A stretch of DNA of 64,000 bases from Cereibacter azotoformans. GTDB taxonomy: Bacteria; Pseudomonadota; Alphaproteobacteria; Rhodobacterales; Rhodobacteraceae. Both the position numbers and the translations under genes were made by a program. The first letter of the stretch is position 1. Each line of letters begins with the position of its first letter. Location of the stretch: NCBI GenBank assembly GCA_017599285.1, contig JAGFXX010000001.1, positions 1,984,001 to 2,048,000 of the forward strand, written 5' to 3'. Shown piece after piece: positions 21,086-28,008 of the stretch. A model generated the notes under the pieces. It saw nothing but the letters and a program-made list of their open reading frames with translations, was not told the DNA's origin and ran no database searches.

Positions 21086-21574
21086 ATGGCGGGCTCGGTC
21101 AACAAGGTCATCATCATCGGCAATCTCGGCCGCGATCCCGAGGTTCGGAGCTTTCAGAACGGCGGGAAGGTCGTGAACCTGCGCATCGCCACATCCGAGC
21201 AGTGGCGCGACCGCGCCTCGGGCGAGCGGAAGGAGCGGACCGAGTGGCATTCGGTTGCGATCTTCGACGAGAACCTCGCCCGGGTGGCCGAGCAATATCT
21301 GCGCAAGGGCTCGACGGTCTATATCGAGGGCCAGCTCGAGACGCGGAAGTGGCAGGACCAGTCGGGCCAGGACCGCTACACGACCGAGGTCGTGCTGCGC
21401 CCGTTCCGCAGCGCCCTGACGATGCTCGGAGGCCGCGGAGACAGCGCGGGCTCCAGCGGCGGCTACGAAGACCGCGGCGGCTCGGAAAGCTACGACAACT
21501 TCGGAGGCTCCCGCGGCAACGCCCCCTCGGGTGGCGGTCGGCGGAGCGATCTGGATGACGAGATCCCGTTCTGA
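21086..21574 (+). CDS. ssb: single-stranded DNA-binding protein
   Basis: SSB coats single-stranded DNA in replication and repair. The 162-residue protein has the OB-fold at about residues 1-115, including [16 protein letters not shown] near the start and [16 protein letters not shown] at about 77-92. A glycine-rich linker follows, then the acidic tip DLDDEIPF, which recruits partner proteins. Start and length are normal. No LexA-type site was seen in front of it. Confidence 0.97.
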   Translation: MAGSVNKVIIIGNLGRDPEVRSFQNGGKVVNLRIATSEQWRDRASGERKERTEWHSVAIFDENLARVAEQYLRKGSTVYIEGQLETRKWQDQSGQDRYTTEVVLRPFRSALTMLGGRGDSAGSSGGYEDRGGSESYDNFGGSRGNAPSGGGRRSDLDDEIPF

Positions 21575-22316
21575 GGCATTGGCCTCAGGAATCGGAAGAA
21601 GGAACCCTTGACCGCGGCCCTGTTGCCGAGATGGTTAAGGGTTCGGGCGTTCTTGCGGGGCGGGAGTGACGAGGTGGGTCTTCCAGTGGAAGGACCGCCC
21701 GACGAACGCGGCGACCCCCAGGGCGGCGATGGCCTCATGGCGCTTGCGGGTATCGGAGGCGCCATCGGCGGCGACCTCCTCGGATCTGGTCGAACAACTC
21801 GGGCAGCAGGGCGCATCGCCGATGGCACCGATGCGGGAGGTCCAGCGCAACGAATACCGGGACCGGGGCTGGGAGATCCGCGCCGCACGGATCGCGCTGG
21901 AGATCCCCAAGCTCGGGAGGGGCAGCTGCCTCTCCGGGTTTCTGGAACCGCCGGACGGCGGAGAAGGCCCTTGGGGCCATCATCGAGGAAGCTTGCGCCC
22001 ACGTCGTCTCGACGCGGGCGGTCGAAGTTGTCGGGATCGAGTCCGAGAAACGCTGCGGCCAGATCCGCTCTGAGCAGCCAACCAGCGGGGCCTGCCGGCG
22101 TATTGAAGGGGCTTCTTTCGCATCGCGGGCAGCCCCGGTCCCGCGCGGTCGAACTGCCGTGCGGAGCGGGAAGTGGACGCGCTCGCCCGGGGACGGAAAC
22201 CGTGACTCCGTCTCGGGGCTGCGAAGGGGTGACGCGGGTGGGCCAGAAAAAATCCGAAGCAACGCCCCTACGGGGACGCGCCTGCCGCACGGCCTCAATA
22301 AATCCTCGGCGTTGAG
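21575..22316. other. gene-poor spacer between ssb and tRNA-His
   Basis: This 742-base stretch holds no intact gene. Its middle part contains the decayed IS256-type transposase annotated separately. Its right end has a small stem (CGCCCC/GGGGCG region, 22263-22278) followed on the minus strand by a T run (22247-22252), possibly a weak terminator for tRNA-His. The remaining open frames on either strand show no recognisable family. Confidence 0.6.
21783..22070 (+). pseudogene. decayed IS256 (Mutator) family transposase fragment
   Basis: The frame through 21783-21950 encodes RNEYRDRGWEIRAARIALEI and then PKLGRGSCLSGFLEP, which corresponds to the RNGYRDR...IPKLR.GSYFP.FLEP block of IS256-family transposases. 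At about position 21952 the match continues in another frame as RTAEKALGAIIEEA followed by VSTRAVE, matching the family's next block (R.AEKALTAVIQEAYV.GVSTR.VDDL). One lost base near 21950 explains the break. The N-terminal part and the catalytic DDE region are missing, and no terminal inverted repeats were seen, so this is a dead relic. Confidence 0.72.
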
Positions 22317-22393
22317 TGGTACCGACTCCCCGGCTCGAACGGGGGACCCCCAGATCCACAATCTGGTGCTCTAACCAACTGAGCTAAGCCGGC
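22317..22393 (-). tRNA. tRNA-His (GTG anticodon)
   Basis: On the minus strand the 77-base sequence folds as a full cloverleaf. The acceptor stem pairs GCCGGCT with AGTCGGT, the D arm is GCTC-AGTTGGTTA-GAGC, and the anticodon arm CCAGA-TTGTGGA-TCTGG carries GTG. The T arm is CCCCG-TTCGAGC-CGGGG, and CCA is encoded. The base before position 1 is T, so no G-1 is encoded, and the discriminator base is A73. Both are known traits of alphaproteobacterial tRNA-His. Confidence 0.96.
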
Positions 22394-22403
22394 ACTCGCG
22401 GCC

Positions 22404-22431
22404 ATTTAGACGCCGGGAACACGGAATGCAA
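22404..22431 (-). promoter_or_regulatory. predicted sigma-70-type promoter of tRNA-His
   Basis: On the minus strand TTGCAT (22426-22431) and CTAAAT (22404-22409) are 16 bases apart, and the tRNA begins 10 bases downstream. The AT-rich -10 stands out in GC-rich surroundings. Confidence 0.55.
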
Positions 22432-22445
22432 GAGGGCATCGTGCA

Positions 22446-22931
22446 TTACAGAAGGATCTCCCACTCCTGTTCGATCACGTCCCGGCCGAAGGAGTGGGCG
22501 GGGTGCGAGGTCACCAGACGGAAGCCCACGGAGAGGTAGAGCGCCTCGGACGCCCGCTGCCCGTCGAACGTCCAGAAACCGATGCTGCCGTAGCCGTGGG
22601 CACGGGCAAATCCCATCGCCTCCTGCAAGAGGCGGCGGCCGATGCCGCGGCACCGCATCTCGGGCTCGACGAGGAACAGGCCGACCTTCGCGCTCTCCTC
22701 GGTCAGGCGCATGCAGAGCAGGCAGCCCACGCGCCGCCCGTCGAACGCGGCGATGAAGGCCCGCTCCCGGATCGGATCGCGCGTGCGGATGAAGCGGGCC
22801 ATCACCTCGGCCACCTGCGCCTCGAAGGTCATGTCGAAGCCGGCCTCGACCGCATAGATCTCGGCGTGGCGGGCCACGATCCAGCCCGCATCGCCGATCT
22901 CGAGGTCACGCAGTTCCAGTTCCTCCAGCAT
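22446..22931 (-). CDS. GNAT family N-acetyltransferase
   Basis: The 161-residue protein is a single GNAT domain. The acetyl-CoA binding motif A is seen as VEPEMRCRGIGRRLLQEAM (about residues 88-106), and the C-terminal ALYLSVGFRLV strand-helix element follows at about 130-140. The substrate cannot be told from sequence. A MarR-associated GNAT group has a similar layout, but no regulator is fused here. The gene lies just upstream of tRNA-His on the same strand and may share transcription with it. Confidence 0.85.
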   Translation of the reverse strand: MLEELELRDLEIGDAGWIVARHAEIYAVEAGFDMTFEAQVAEVMARFIRTRDPIRERAFIAAFDGRRVGCLLCMRLTEESAKVGLFLVEPEMRCRGIGRRLLQEAMGFARAHGYGSIGFWTFDGQRASEALYLSVGFRLVTSHPAHSFGRDVIEQEWEILL

Positions 22932-23043
22932 GCACGCGCCCTCCCCTTCCGATCATGGGGCCGCACCCTTCGCCGATCAAGGCGGCGCCTTGCCAGCGCG
23001 ACCGAAGGGCGCTACGCCCACGCAACTGGCATCGGAGGACAGG

Positions 23044-23265
23044 ATGGGGATCGACAAGCAGAGCGAGATCGCGGCGAACCTGCAGATCGGGCCGACGTCG
23101 CTTGGCATGGTGCGGATCTATGTCGAGGGCGACGGCGTAGATCTTCCGCTGGATTTCGACCCGGACGAGGCCGACGAGATCGCCGAAGAGCTGCGCGCTG
23201 CGGCCGAGCGGGCGCGGGCAATGGGCAAGCAGAGCGATTCGCGCCCCCCCCGGAAGCGGCCCTGA
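23044..23265 (+). CDS. small conserved protein (DUF6324-like)
   Basis: The 73-residue acidic protein contains IGPTSLGMVRIYVEGDGVDL (about residues 15-34) and LDFDPDEADEIAEELRAAAE (about 35-54), a pattern I recognise from a short protein family of Rhodobacteraceae (DUF6324). It has no signal peptide or membrane span. ATG 23044 follows GGAGGACAGG. Its stop codon is directly adjacent to the mmcB stop codon on the other strand, with no base between. Function unknown. Confidence 0.75.
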   Translation: MGIDKQSEIAANLQIGPTSLGMVRIYVEGDGVDLPLDFDPDEADEIAEELRAAAERARAMGKQSDSRPPRKRP

Positions 23266-23733
23266 CTATCCCGCCAACGAGCCGGGGTCGCGCAGGCCCT
23301 GCAGGCGCAGGGCCGCATGCCGGGCGAAAGCCTGAATCAGCGCCTTGCGCCGCGCCGGGGCGAGCCTGCCTTCCGGCGCCATCCGCAGGATGTCGGCGTC
23401 ATAGGCGTCGGTGAGGATGAGGCCCGCATCGCCGGGCAGCAGGTCGAGCGGGAAGGCCTGATCCACCGCAAAGAAGAATCGGTCGCACCAGTCGAGATAT
23501 CCCTGCCACTTGCGGTCCGACAGGAAGTCGGCGCGCGATGACTTGCACTCGATCACCCAGATCTCGCCCTTCGGGCCGAGCGCCATGACATCCACGCGCA
23601 GACCGGGCGTCGGAACCAGCTCGACCACCGACACGAAATCGAGCCCGCGCAGGTGCCGACAGACCCCGCGGGCGAGCCGCTGGCCCGGGGCGAGCGCCGC
23701 GAGACCGGAATCGGGAAGAGTGGCTGTGTGCAT
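23266..23733 (-). CDS. mmcB: MmcB-type DNA repair protein (PD-(D/E)XK nuclease-like)
   Basis: The 155-residue protein matches the MmcB family (PF06319), first described in Caulobacter as an SOS-controlled protein for mitomycin C resistance. A PD-(D/E)XK-like core is visible in LRVDVMALGPKGEIWVIECK (about residues 45-64), where the Asp and the E-x-K triad would bind metal, followed by SSRADFLSDRKW. ATG 23733 gives the family's usual start; an upstream extension would cover the operator. A GAAC-N7-GAAC site lies 12 bases before the start codon, supporting LexA control. The biochemical activity is inferred. Confidence 0.85.
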   Translation of the reverse strand: MHTATLPDSGLAALAPGQRLARGVCRHLRGLDFVSVVELVPTPGLRVDVMALGPKGEIWVIECKSSRADFLSDRKWQGYLDWCDRFFFAVDQAFPLDLLPGDAGLILTDAYDADILRMAPEGRLAPARRKALIQAFARHAALRLQGLRDPGSLAG

Positions 23734-23744
23734 CCGACGATCAT

Positions 23745-23759
23745 GAACGGAAAGAGAAC
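23745..23759. promoter_or_regulatory. LexA (SOS) box in front of mmcB
   Basis: GAAC-GGAAAGA-GAAC on the plus strand reads GTTC-N7-GTTC toward mmcB, which is the published LexA-binding consensus for Rhodobacter sphaeroides and other alphaproteobacteria. Its place directly upstream of mmcB, a known SOS gene in Caulobacter, makes it convincing. Confidence 0.82.
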
Positions 23760-23833
23760 AGAAGTCCATGCTCTGGCGCCGCCAACATTCCCGCCCGCCG
23801 GGAACGGATCTGGAGAGGGAGGTTCAGGCTCTC

Positions 23834-23862
23834 TTGCCGCGCCGGGCTCAAGGCCCTATCTA
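23834..23862 (+). promoter_or_regulatory. predicted promoter of 6S RNA
   Basis: TTGCCG (23834-23839) and TATCTA (23857-23862) are separated by 17 bases, an optimal housekeeping-sigma spacing. This predicts a start near 23867-23870, where the 5' strand of the 6S closing stem begins. Confidence 0.6.
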
Positions 23863-23866
23863 GAGC

Positions 23867-24015
23867 GGTGGCGGGTTCTGCCCCTCTCGTGTGTGGTTCT
23901 TTTCCAGTGGCCGATAAGCATCTCCGAGGGAGCTGGCTCTGCCAGGGCCGTGGCTCTGGTATCTGGCGACCACCTGACACTCAGGCTCTCGGGAAACGCA
24001 CGCCACCACGGTTGC
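23867..24015 (+). ncRNA. ssrS: 6S RNA
   Basis: 6S RNA mimics an open promoter and sequesters housekeeping RNA polymerase. The region has no coding potential, and its ends pair: GGTGGCG (23867-23873) with CGCCACC (24001-24007). Between them is an irregular hairpin with an open central bubble and an upper arm in which a CAGTGGCCGATA segment (23915-23926) opposes TATCTGGCGACCACCTG (23960-23976). The identification also rests on context: in R. sphaeroides the 6S gene is reported tail to tail with the salt-induced membrane protein gene sspA, which is the arrangement here. Exact ends are estimates. Confidence 0.78.
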
Positions 24016-24070
24016 CGCGGTTCCCGCCGCATTCCCCGCGCGCCGAAGGTCGTGGGCCTCCGGGCGCAGG

Positions 24071-24097
24071 AAAGGGGGCGAGTATCCCCGCCCCCCC
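24071..24097 (-). terminator. terminator after the sspA-like gene, possibly bidirectional
   Basis: On the minus strand GGGGGCG (plus-strand 24089-24095) pairs with CGCCCCC (plus-strand 24074-24080) around an 8-base loop and is followed by TTT. It lies just beyond the stop codon of the sspA-like gene and could also end read-through from the 6S RNA side. Confidence 0.65.
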
Positions 24098-24102
24098 TAT
24101 CC

Positions 24103-24975
24103 TCAGAAACCATAGACCAGCGACACGCCGAGCTTGTTGTCGGTGCGGATCGCGCGCGCCTCGTTGTAGTCGGTGAGATAGCTCACCCGGGTCGAGAAGG
24201 CGTCGGTCATCCGGAAGTTCACGCCGAAGTCGTTGTTGACCCGAAGGGCTTCGTCCGACTCGAGAACGTCGGTGTCGTTCGTCAGGAACACGTTCTCGTT
24301 GAAGCGCCAGTAGAAGCGGGACGAGGCGATGTAGCCCGTCTCGGTCTCGTCGCGACCGTCTCCGAACTCGAGGTAGCTGACGCCGATACCGGCCTGGACC
24401 CGCCAGGTCATGTCGGGGCGGTTCACGACGCGGTAGCCCGGGCCGAAGCCGATGAATCCGTCGGTCTTGACGCGTTCCGCGAGCGGCACATCGGCAAGAT
24501 CACCTGTCACGTCCAGTTCGTCAGCGAGTCCGTTGAACTCCGCCCGGCCCAACACGAAGCCGTAGAACTGTTCGTTGAAGTAGTAGTTGCCCTCATAGAC
24601 CATGAAGATGTCTTCCTGGTCCGAGTTTCCGTCGGTCTCGGCATAGTCGAGCACGAGGCCGAAGTTCTGAACGAACGGACCCTGCGCGTGACGCAGGCGG
24701 GCGCCGATGGTAAGGTTCTGCTCATCGGTGTTGCCGTCCGAGCCGCTGTAGCCGATCGAGGCGCTGCCGGAGAAGCCGGGACGGAACTCCGGGGTTCCGA
24801 AACGATAGGGGTCCTCGGCCTCTTCGAGATCCTCCTGAATGTCTTCCTCGATATCCTCGAGCCGCTCCTCCAGTTGCCGCGTGCCGGTGATCGTGCCGAC
24901 CTGGGCATGAACCGCGGTGGAGCCGATCAGCAGGGCCAACGCCGTGAGACCGGTCAGGCGAATGTTCTCTTTCAT
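24103..24975 (-). CDS. sspA: salt-induced outer membrane protein (DUF481/YdiY family)
   Basis: The 290-residue protein has a signal peptide (LTGLTALALLIGSTAVHAQ) and then a short acidic coiled-coil-like segment rich in Glu and Asp (about residues 35-55). A long series of alternating polar/hydrophobic strands with many aromatic residues follows, ending in VSLVYGF; the final Phe is a typical outer-membrane barrel end. It matches the DUF481 'salt-induced outer membrane protein' family. In R. sphaeroides this gene next to 6S RNA was named sspA, and its expression rose in a 6S deletion under salt stress (from memory of that study). ATG 24975 has AAGGGG upstream. A 200-base AT-richer leader precedes it. 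Confidence 0.82.
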   Translation of the reverse strand: MKENIRLTGLTALALLIGSTAVHAQVGTITGTRQLEERLEDIEEDIQEDLEEAEDPYRFGTPEFRPGFSGSASIGYSGSDGNTDEQNLTIGARLRHAQGPFVQNFGLVLDYAETDGNSDQEDIFMVYEGNYYFNEQFYGFVLGRAEFNGLADELDVTGDLADVPLAERVKTDGFIGFGPGYRVVNRPDMTWRVQAGIGVSYLEFGDGRDETETGYIASSRFYWRFNENVFLTNDTDVLESDEALRVNNDFGVNFRMTDAFSTRVSYLTDYNEARAIRTDNKLGVSLVYGF

Positions 24976-25176
24976 GCTTTTCCCCTTCTTGAAGGTTGCC
25001 GCTGAATTGCGGCTGGCATGTGCTGCCGAAGGGACAACTGCAGGTGGTGATGCCTGTTCCGCCAAGGCCGGGCAGCGCCAGGTCCTGTGTCAATATTACA
25101 ACATTTCATTGGCACGCGACAGAGCCGCCATGCCTCCAATCCGTTCAGATGACCGCATTTTTGGAGCAGGCGAGCC

Positions 25177-25497
25177 TCAACGCCGCTTTTTGTGATCGCG
25201 CGAAACCGCAACCGGAATCGGAACCAGCTCGGTCCGAATCGGGCGCAGGCGGCCGCCGGGTGGGGTGCGATCCTCAGGATCGGCCATGCGCATCACCGCG
25301 ATGGCGAATTGCACTCCGGCGAAGACGACGCCGTTGAACATCACGAGCATCAGGCCGCCGAGCCAGCCCATGTCGGTGTGCAGCACGAGATGGCCCAGAC
25401 CCGCCACATCCATCGCGACAAGAGCCACGACGAAGGCAAGCGAGATCCCGAAGCCGATGAGGACGTTCACGATATAGAGTCGGACAAGCTGTGGCAT
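25177..25497 (-). CDS. small two-span membrane protein, unknown function
   Basis: The 106-residue protein has two hydrophobic segments, LYIVNVLIGFGISLAFVVAL (about residues 7-26) and LGGLMLVMFNGVVFAGVQFA (about 46-65). A basic cytoplasmic-type tail ends in DHKKRR. It begins at ATG 25497 (MPQLVRLYIVN). I recognise it only as a conserved hypothetical protein of Rhodobacteraceae. It lies between the sspA-like gene and nusB on the same strand, separated from each by 200-250 bases, so it is probably transcribed alone. Confidence 0.75.
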   Translation of the reverse strand: MPQLVRLYIVNVLIGFGISLAFVVALVAMDVAGLGHLVLHTDMGWLGGLMLVMFNGVVFAGVQFAIAVMRMADPEDRTPPGGRLRPIRTELVPIPVAVSRDHKKRR

Positions 25498-25741
25498 GAT
25501 CTGGGCTCCTTGCGACCACGATACCGCCAGCCATCCGGCAAGCCACAAGAATCTGCATCCTGGGCGCAGGATTCCTGTCCGCCGCCCCGACCCGCGTGAT
25601 CTGTGTGCGCCCCCTGCACAGGGGCGTCACTGCCGCGGTCCGGGGGCAGTGCCGCTCCGGTATCATCGCGTGAACAGGAGGCACGGAGGCTTTGTTCCCG
25701 GACCTGTCCAAAGGAGCATGGGCCCCGCGCACGCGGGTGGC

Positions 25742-26215
25742 TCAGCCCTGCGGGAAGGCCTCGGGCCTGGCCTCGCGGGCCATGTGATCGAGCACCGCAT
25801 TCACGAACTTGGGCTCGCGGCCATCGGGAAAGAAGGCCTTGGCGATGTCCACGAACTCGTTGATCACCACCTTGGGCGGCGTGTCGCTCTCGAGCAGCTC
25901 CGAGCCCGCGGCCCGGAAGAGCGCGCGGATCACCGGGTCGATCCGGTCGATCGGCCATTTGGCGACCAGCGCCCGATCGGTCAACTGGTCGATGCCCGCC
26001 TGACGGTTCACCGCGCCCGAGACGATGCTGCGAAAGCTGCGGGCGTCGCCCTCGGCCATCTCGTCGCCCTCGTAGATCGCGCCGAACCGATGGGTCTCGA
26101 ACTCCCGCGCGACCTGCTCGACCGTCTGGCCGGAGCATTCCATCTGGAAGAGCGCCTGCACCGCATAGAGCCGCGAGGCCGATTTCATCTGCCGCTTGTC
26201 GGGTTTCACGCTCAT
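25742..26215 (-). CDS. nusB: transcription antitermination factor NusB
   Basis: NusB with S10 (NusE) binds boxA of rRNA operon transcripts and prevents early termination. The 157-residue all-helical protein contains SASRLYAVQALFQMECSG (about residues 12-29) and the signature VVINEFVDIAKAFFPDGREP with FVNAVLDHMAR near the C-terminus (about 115-148). ATG 26215 overlaps the ribH stop codon by four bases, so nusB is translationally coupled to ribH. The ribH-nusB pair is widespread. Confidence 0.95.
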   Translation of the reverse strand: MSVKPDKRQMKSASRLYAVQALFQMECSGQTVEQVAREFETHRFGAIYEGDEMAEGDARSFRSIVSGAVNRQAGIDQLTDRALVAKWPIDRIDPVIRALFRAAGSELLESDTPPKVVINEFVDIAKAFFPDGREPKFVNAVLDHMAREARPEAFPQG

Positions 26216-26748
26216 GCTTCGGTCTTCCCGGCAAGGCGGAACTCGTCCACCGGCTTGAAGCCCATGCCCTTGCGCTGGCCCGACCACTGCCGCGAGAGGG
26301 CGATCAGATGCAGCGCGGCGGCCGCGGCCCCGCCGCCCTTGTCCTGGCCGGAGGGTGCGGCGCGCACAACCGCCTGCTCGCGATTCTCGACCGTGAGGAT
26401 GCCGTTGCCGATGCAGGCACCCTGCAGGCCGAGGAGCATCAGCCCGCGGCTCGAATCGTTGCAGACCGTGTCGTAATGGGTGGTCTCGCCGCGGATCACG
26501 CAGCCGAGCGCGACATAGCCGTCGAAATTCGCCTGACGCTCGGCCATGGCGATGGCCGTGGGCAGCTCCAGCGCCCCCGGCACCTCGACCAGATCCCAGC
26601 TTGCGCCGCAGCCTTCGATCACGGCCTTGGCGCCGGCGATCAGATCGTCGGCGATGTCGCGGTAATAGGGCGCCACCACGATCAGAAGCCGGGCGGGCTT
26701 GTCGAAGGCGGGCAGCGGCAGGCTGTAGTGGGATTCGGAACCGGCCAT
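26212..26748 (-). CDS. ribH: 6,7-dimethyl-8-ribityllumazine synthase
   Basis: Lumazine synthase condenses the RibA/RibD pyrimidine product with dihydroxybutanone phosphate in riboflavin synthesis. The 178-residue protein shows VPGALELPTAI (about residues 56-66), the phosphate-binding GCVIRGETTHYD with the active-site His (about 82-93), and NGILTVENREQA (about 114-125). It follows ribB by three bases and overlaps nusB. Confidence 0.96.
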   Translation of the reverse strand: MAGSESHYSLPLPAFDKPARLLIVVAPYYRDIADDLIAGAKAVIEGCGASWDLVEVPGALELPTAIAMAERQANFDGYVALGCVIRGETTHYDTVCNDSSRGLMLLGLQGACIGNGILTVENREQAVVRAAPSGQDKGGGAAAAALHLIALSRQWSGQRKGMGFKPVDEFRLAGKTEA

Positions 26749-26751
26749 CGG

Positions 26752-27855
26752 TCAGACCTCGGAAATATGGTGCGTGCCGACGATGGAAAGGCCGTAGGCC
26801 TCAAGCCCAACCACCTTCGGCGCACGGGAATTGGTGACAAGCACGATCTGCGACAGGCCGAGCGCCGAGAGGATCTGGGCGCCGAGCCCATACTGGCGCA
26901 GCGTCTGCGGCGAGGCCTCGTCATCCATCACGAGCTTCATGGTGACGTCGCGCAAGAGCACGACCACGCCGCGACCCTCCTGCGCGATCAGCCGCATCGC
27001 GCCGTGCAGATCGCCCGCATGGGCCGAGCCGATGCCCAGCACATCCTCAAGCGGGTTGAGCGCATGCATCCGCACCAGCACCGGCTCGCCGTCCGTGACA
27101 TTGCCCTTCGAGAGGATCACATGCTCGGCGCCCTGCGTGTCGTCGGCGAAGATGCGCATCAGCCAGTCGCCGCCGTAGCACGAGGTAACATGCTTGACCG
27201 CCTTCTCCTTCACGAGATTGTCATGCCGGCGGCGGTAGGCGATCAGGTCCGAGATCGTGCCGATCTTCAGCCCGTGCCGCTGGGCGAAGGCCACGAGATC
27301 CGGCAGGCGGGCCATGGTGCCGTCGTCGTTCATGATCTCGCAGATCACGCCCGACGCGTTCAGACCCGCAAGGCGGCTCACGTCCACCGCGGCCTCGGTA
27401 TGGCCCGCGCGCACGAGCACGCCCCCGTCCCGCGCACGCAGCGGGAAGACATGGCCCGGGGTCGCGATGTCCTGCGGCCCCTTCGTCGGGTCGATGGCGA
27501 CGGCCACGGTGCGGGCCCGGTCGGCCGCCGAGATCCCGGTCGTGACGCCCTCGCGGGCCTCGATCGAGATGGTAAAGGCGGTCTCGTGGCGCGACGAGTT
27601 CTTCGGCGCCATCAGGTGCAGGCCCAGCTGGTCCACCCGCGCCGAAGGCAGTGCAAGGCAGATCAGCCCGCGCCCGTGAGTGGCCATGAAGTTGATGGCG
27701 GCCGGCGTGCACATCTGCGCGGGGATCACGAGGTCACCCTCGTTCTCGCGGTCCTCATGGTCCACGAGGATGAACATCCGCCCGTTGCGAGCGTCGTCGA
27801 TGATCTCCTCGATCGGAGAGATCGCGTCGGAATATTCGGTCTTCGTGTGGCTCAT
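26752..27855 (-). CDS. ribB: 3,4-dihydroxy-2-butanone-4-phosphate synthase with degenerate GTP cyclohydrolase II domain
   Basis: The N-terminal domain (about residues 10-205) makes dihydroxybutanone phosphate from ribulose 5-phosphate; DHEDRENEGDLVIPAQM (about 33-49) carries the metal and substrate acidic residues, and GHTEAAVDVSRLAGL follows at about 150-164. The C-terminal half (about 210-360) has the GTP cyclohydrolase II fold, but its zinc site is lost. Where family members have a Cys-x10-Cys-x-Cys pattern, this protein reads NPLEDVLGIGSAHAG with no cysteine. GTP cyclohydrolase II activity is therefore unlikely, and RibA must be elsewhere. It is the first gene of ribB-ribH-nusB, and no FMN riboswitch was found upstream. 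Confidence 0.92.
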   Translation of the reverse strand: MSHTKTEYSDAISPIEEIIDDARNGRMFILVDHEDRENEGDLVIPAQMCTPAAINFMATHGRGLICLALPSARVDQLGLHLMAPKNSSRHETAFTISIEAREGVTTGISAADRARTVAVAIDPTKGPQDIATPGHVFPLRARDGGVLVRAGHTEAAVDVSRLAGLNASGVICEIMNDDGTMARLPDLVAFAQRHGLKIGTISDLIAYRRRHDNLVKEKAVKHVTSCYGGDWLMRIFADDTQGAEHVILSKGNVTDGEPVLVRMHALNPLEDVLGIGSAHAGDLHGAMRLIAQEGRGVVVLLRDVTMKLVMDDEASPQTLRQYGLGAQILSALGLSQIVLVTNSRAPKVVGLEAYGLSIVGTHHISEV

Positions 27856-28008
27856 CGCATCGCTCCGGGATCAGACCTGCCCATAGCGCGAGCGTGCGCG
27901 AAAGGCCAGAGGCAGCGCCGCCCGCCCGCGACCCGGACTTTCCATCTCCGTGCCGCGAAGGCGCCCCAATCGCAGATCAGAAACGGTGCGTTCATCACGG
28001 AGAACCGA

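Noticed and set aside
26308..28008. Long plus-strand frame upstream of the PAP2 gene suggesting a much larger protein
   Set aside because: It lies antisense to ribH and ribB and has no family similarity; the PAP2 protein starts at ATG 28009 with a ribosome site.
27856..28008. Possible FMN riboswitch before ribB (also checked before ribE)
   Set aside because: The conserved RFN blocks were not found in either leader.
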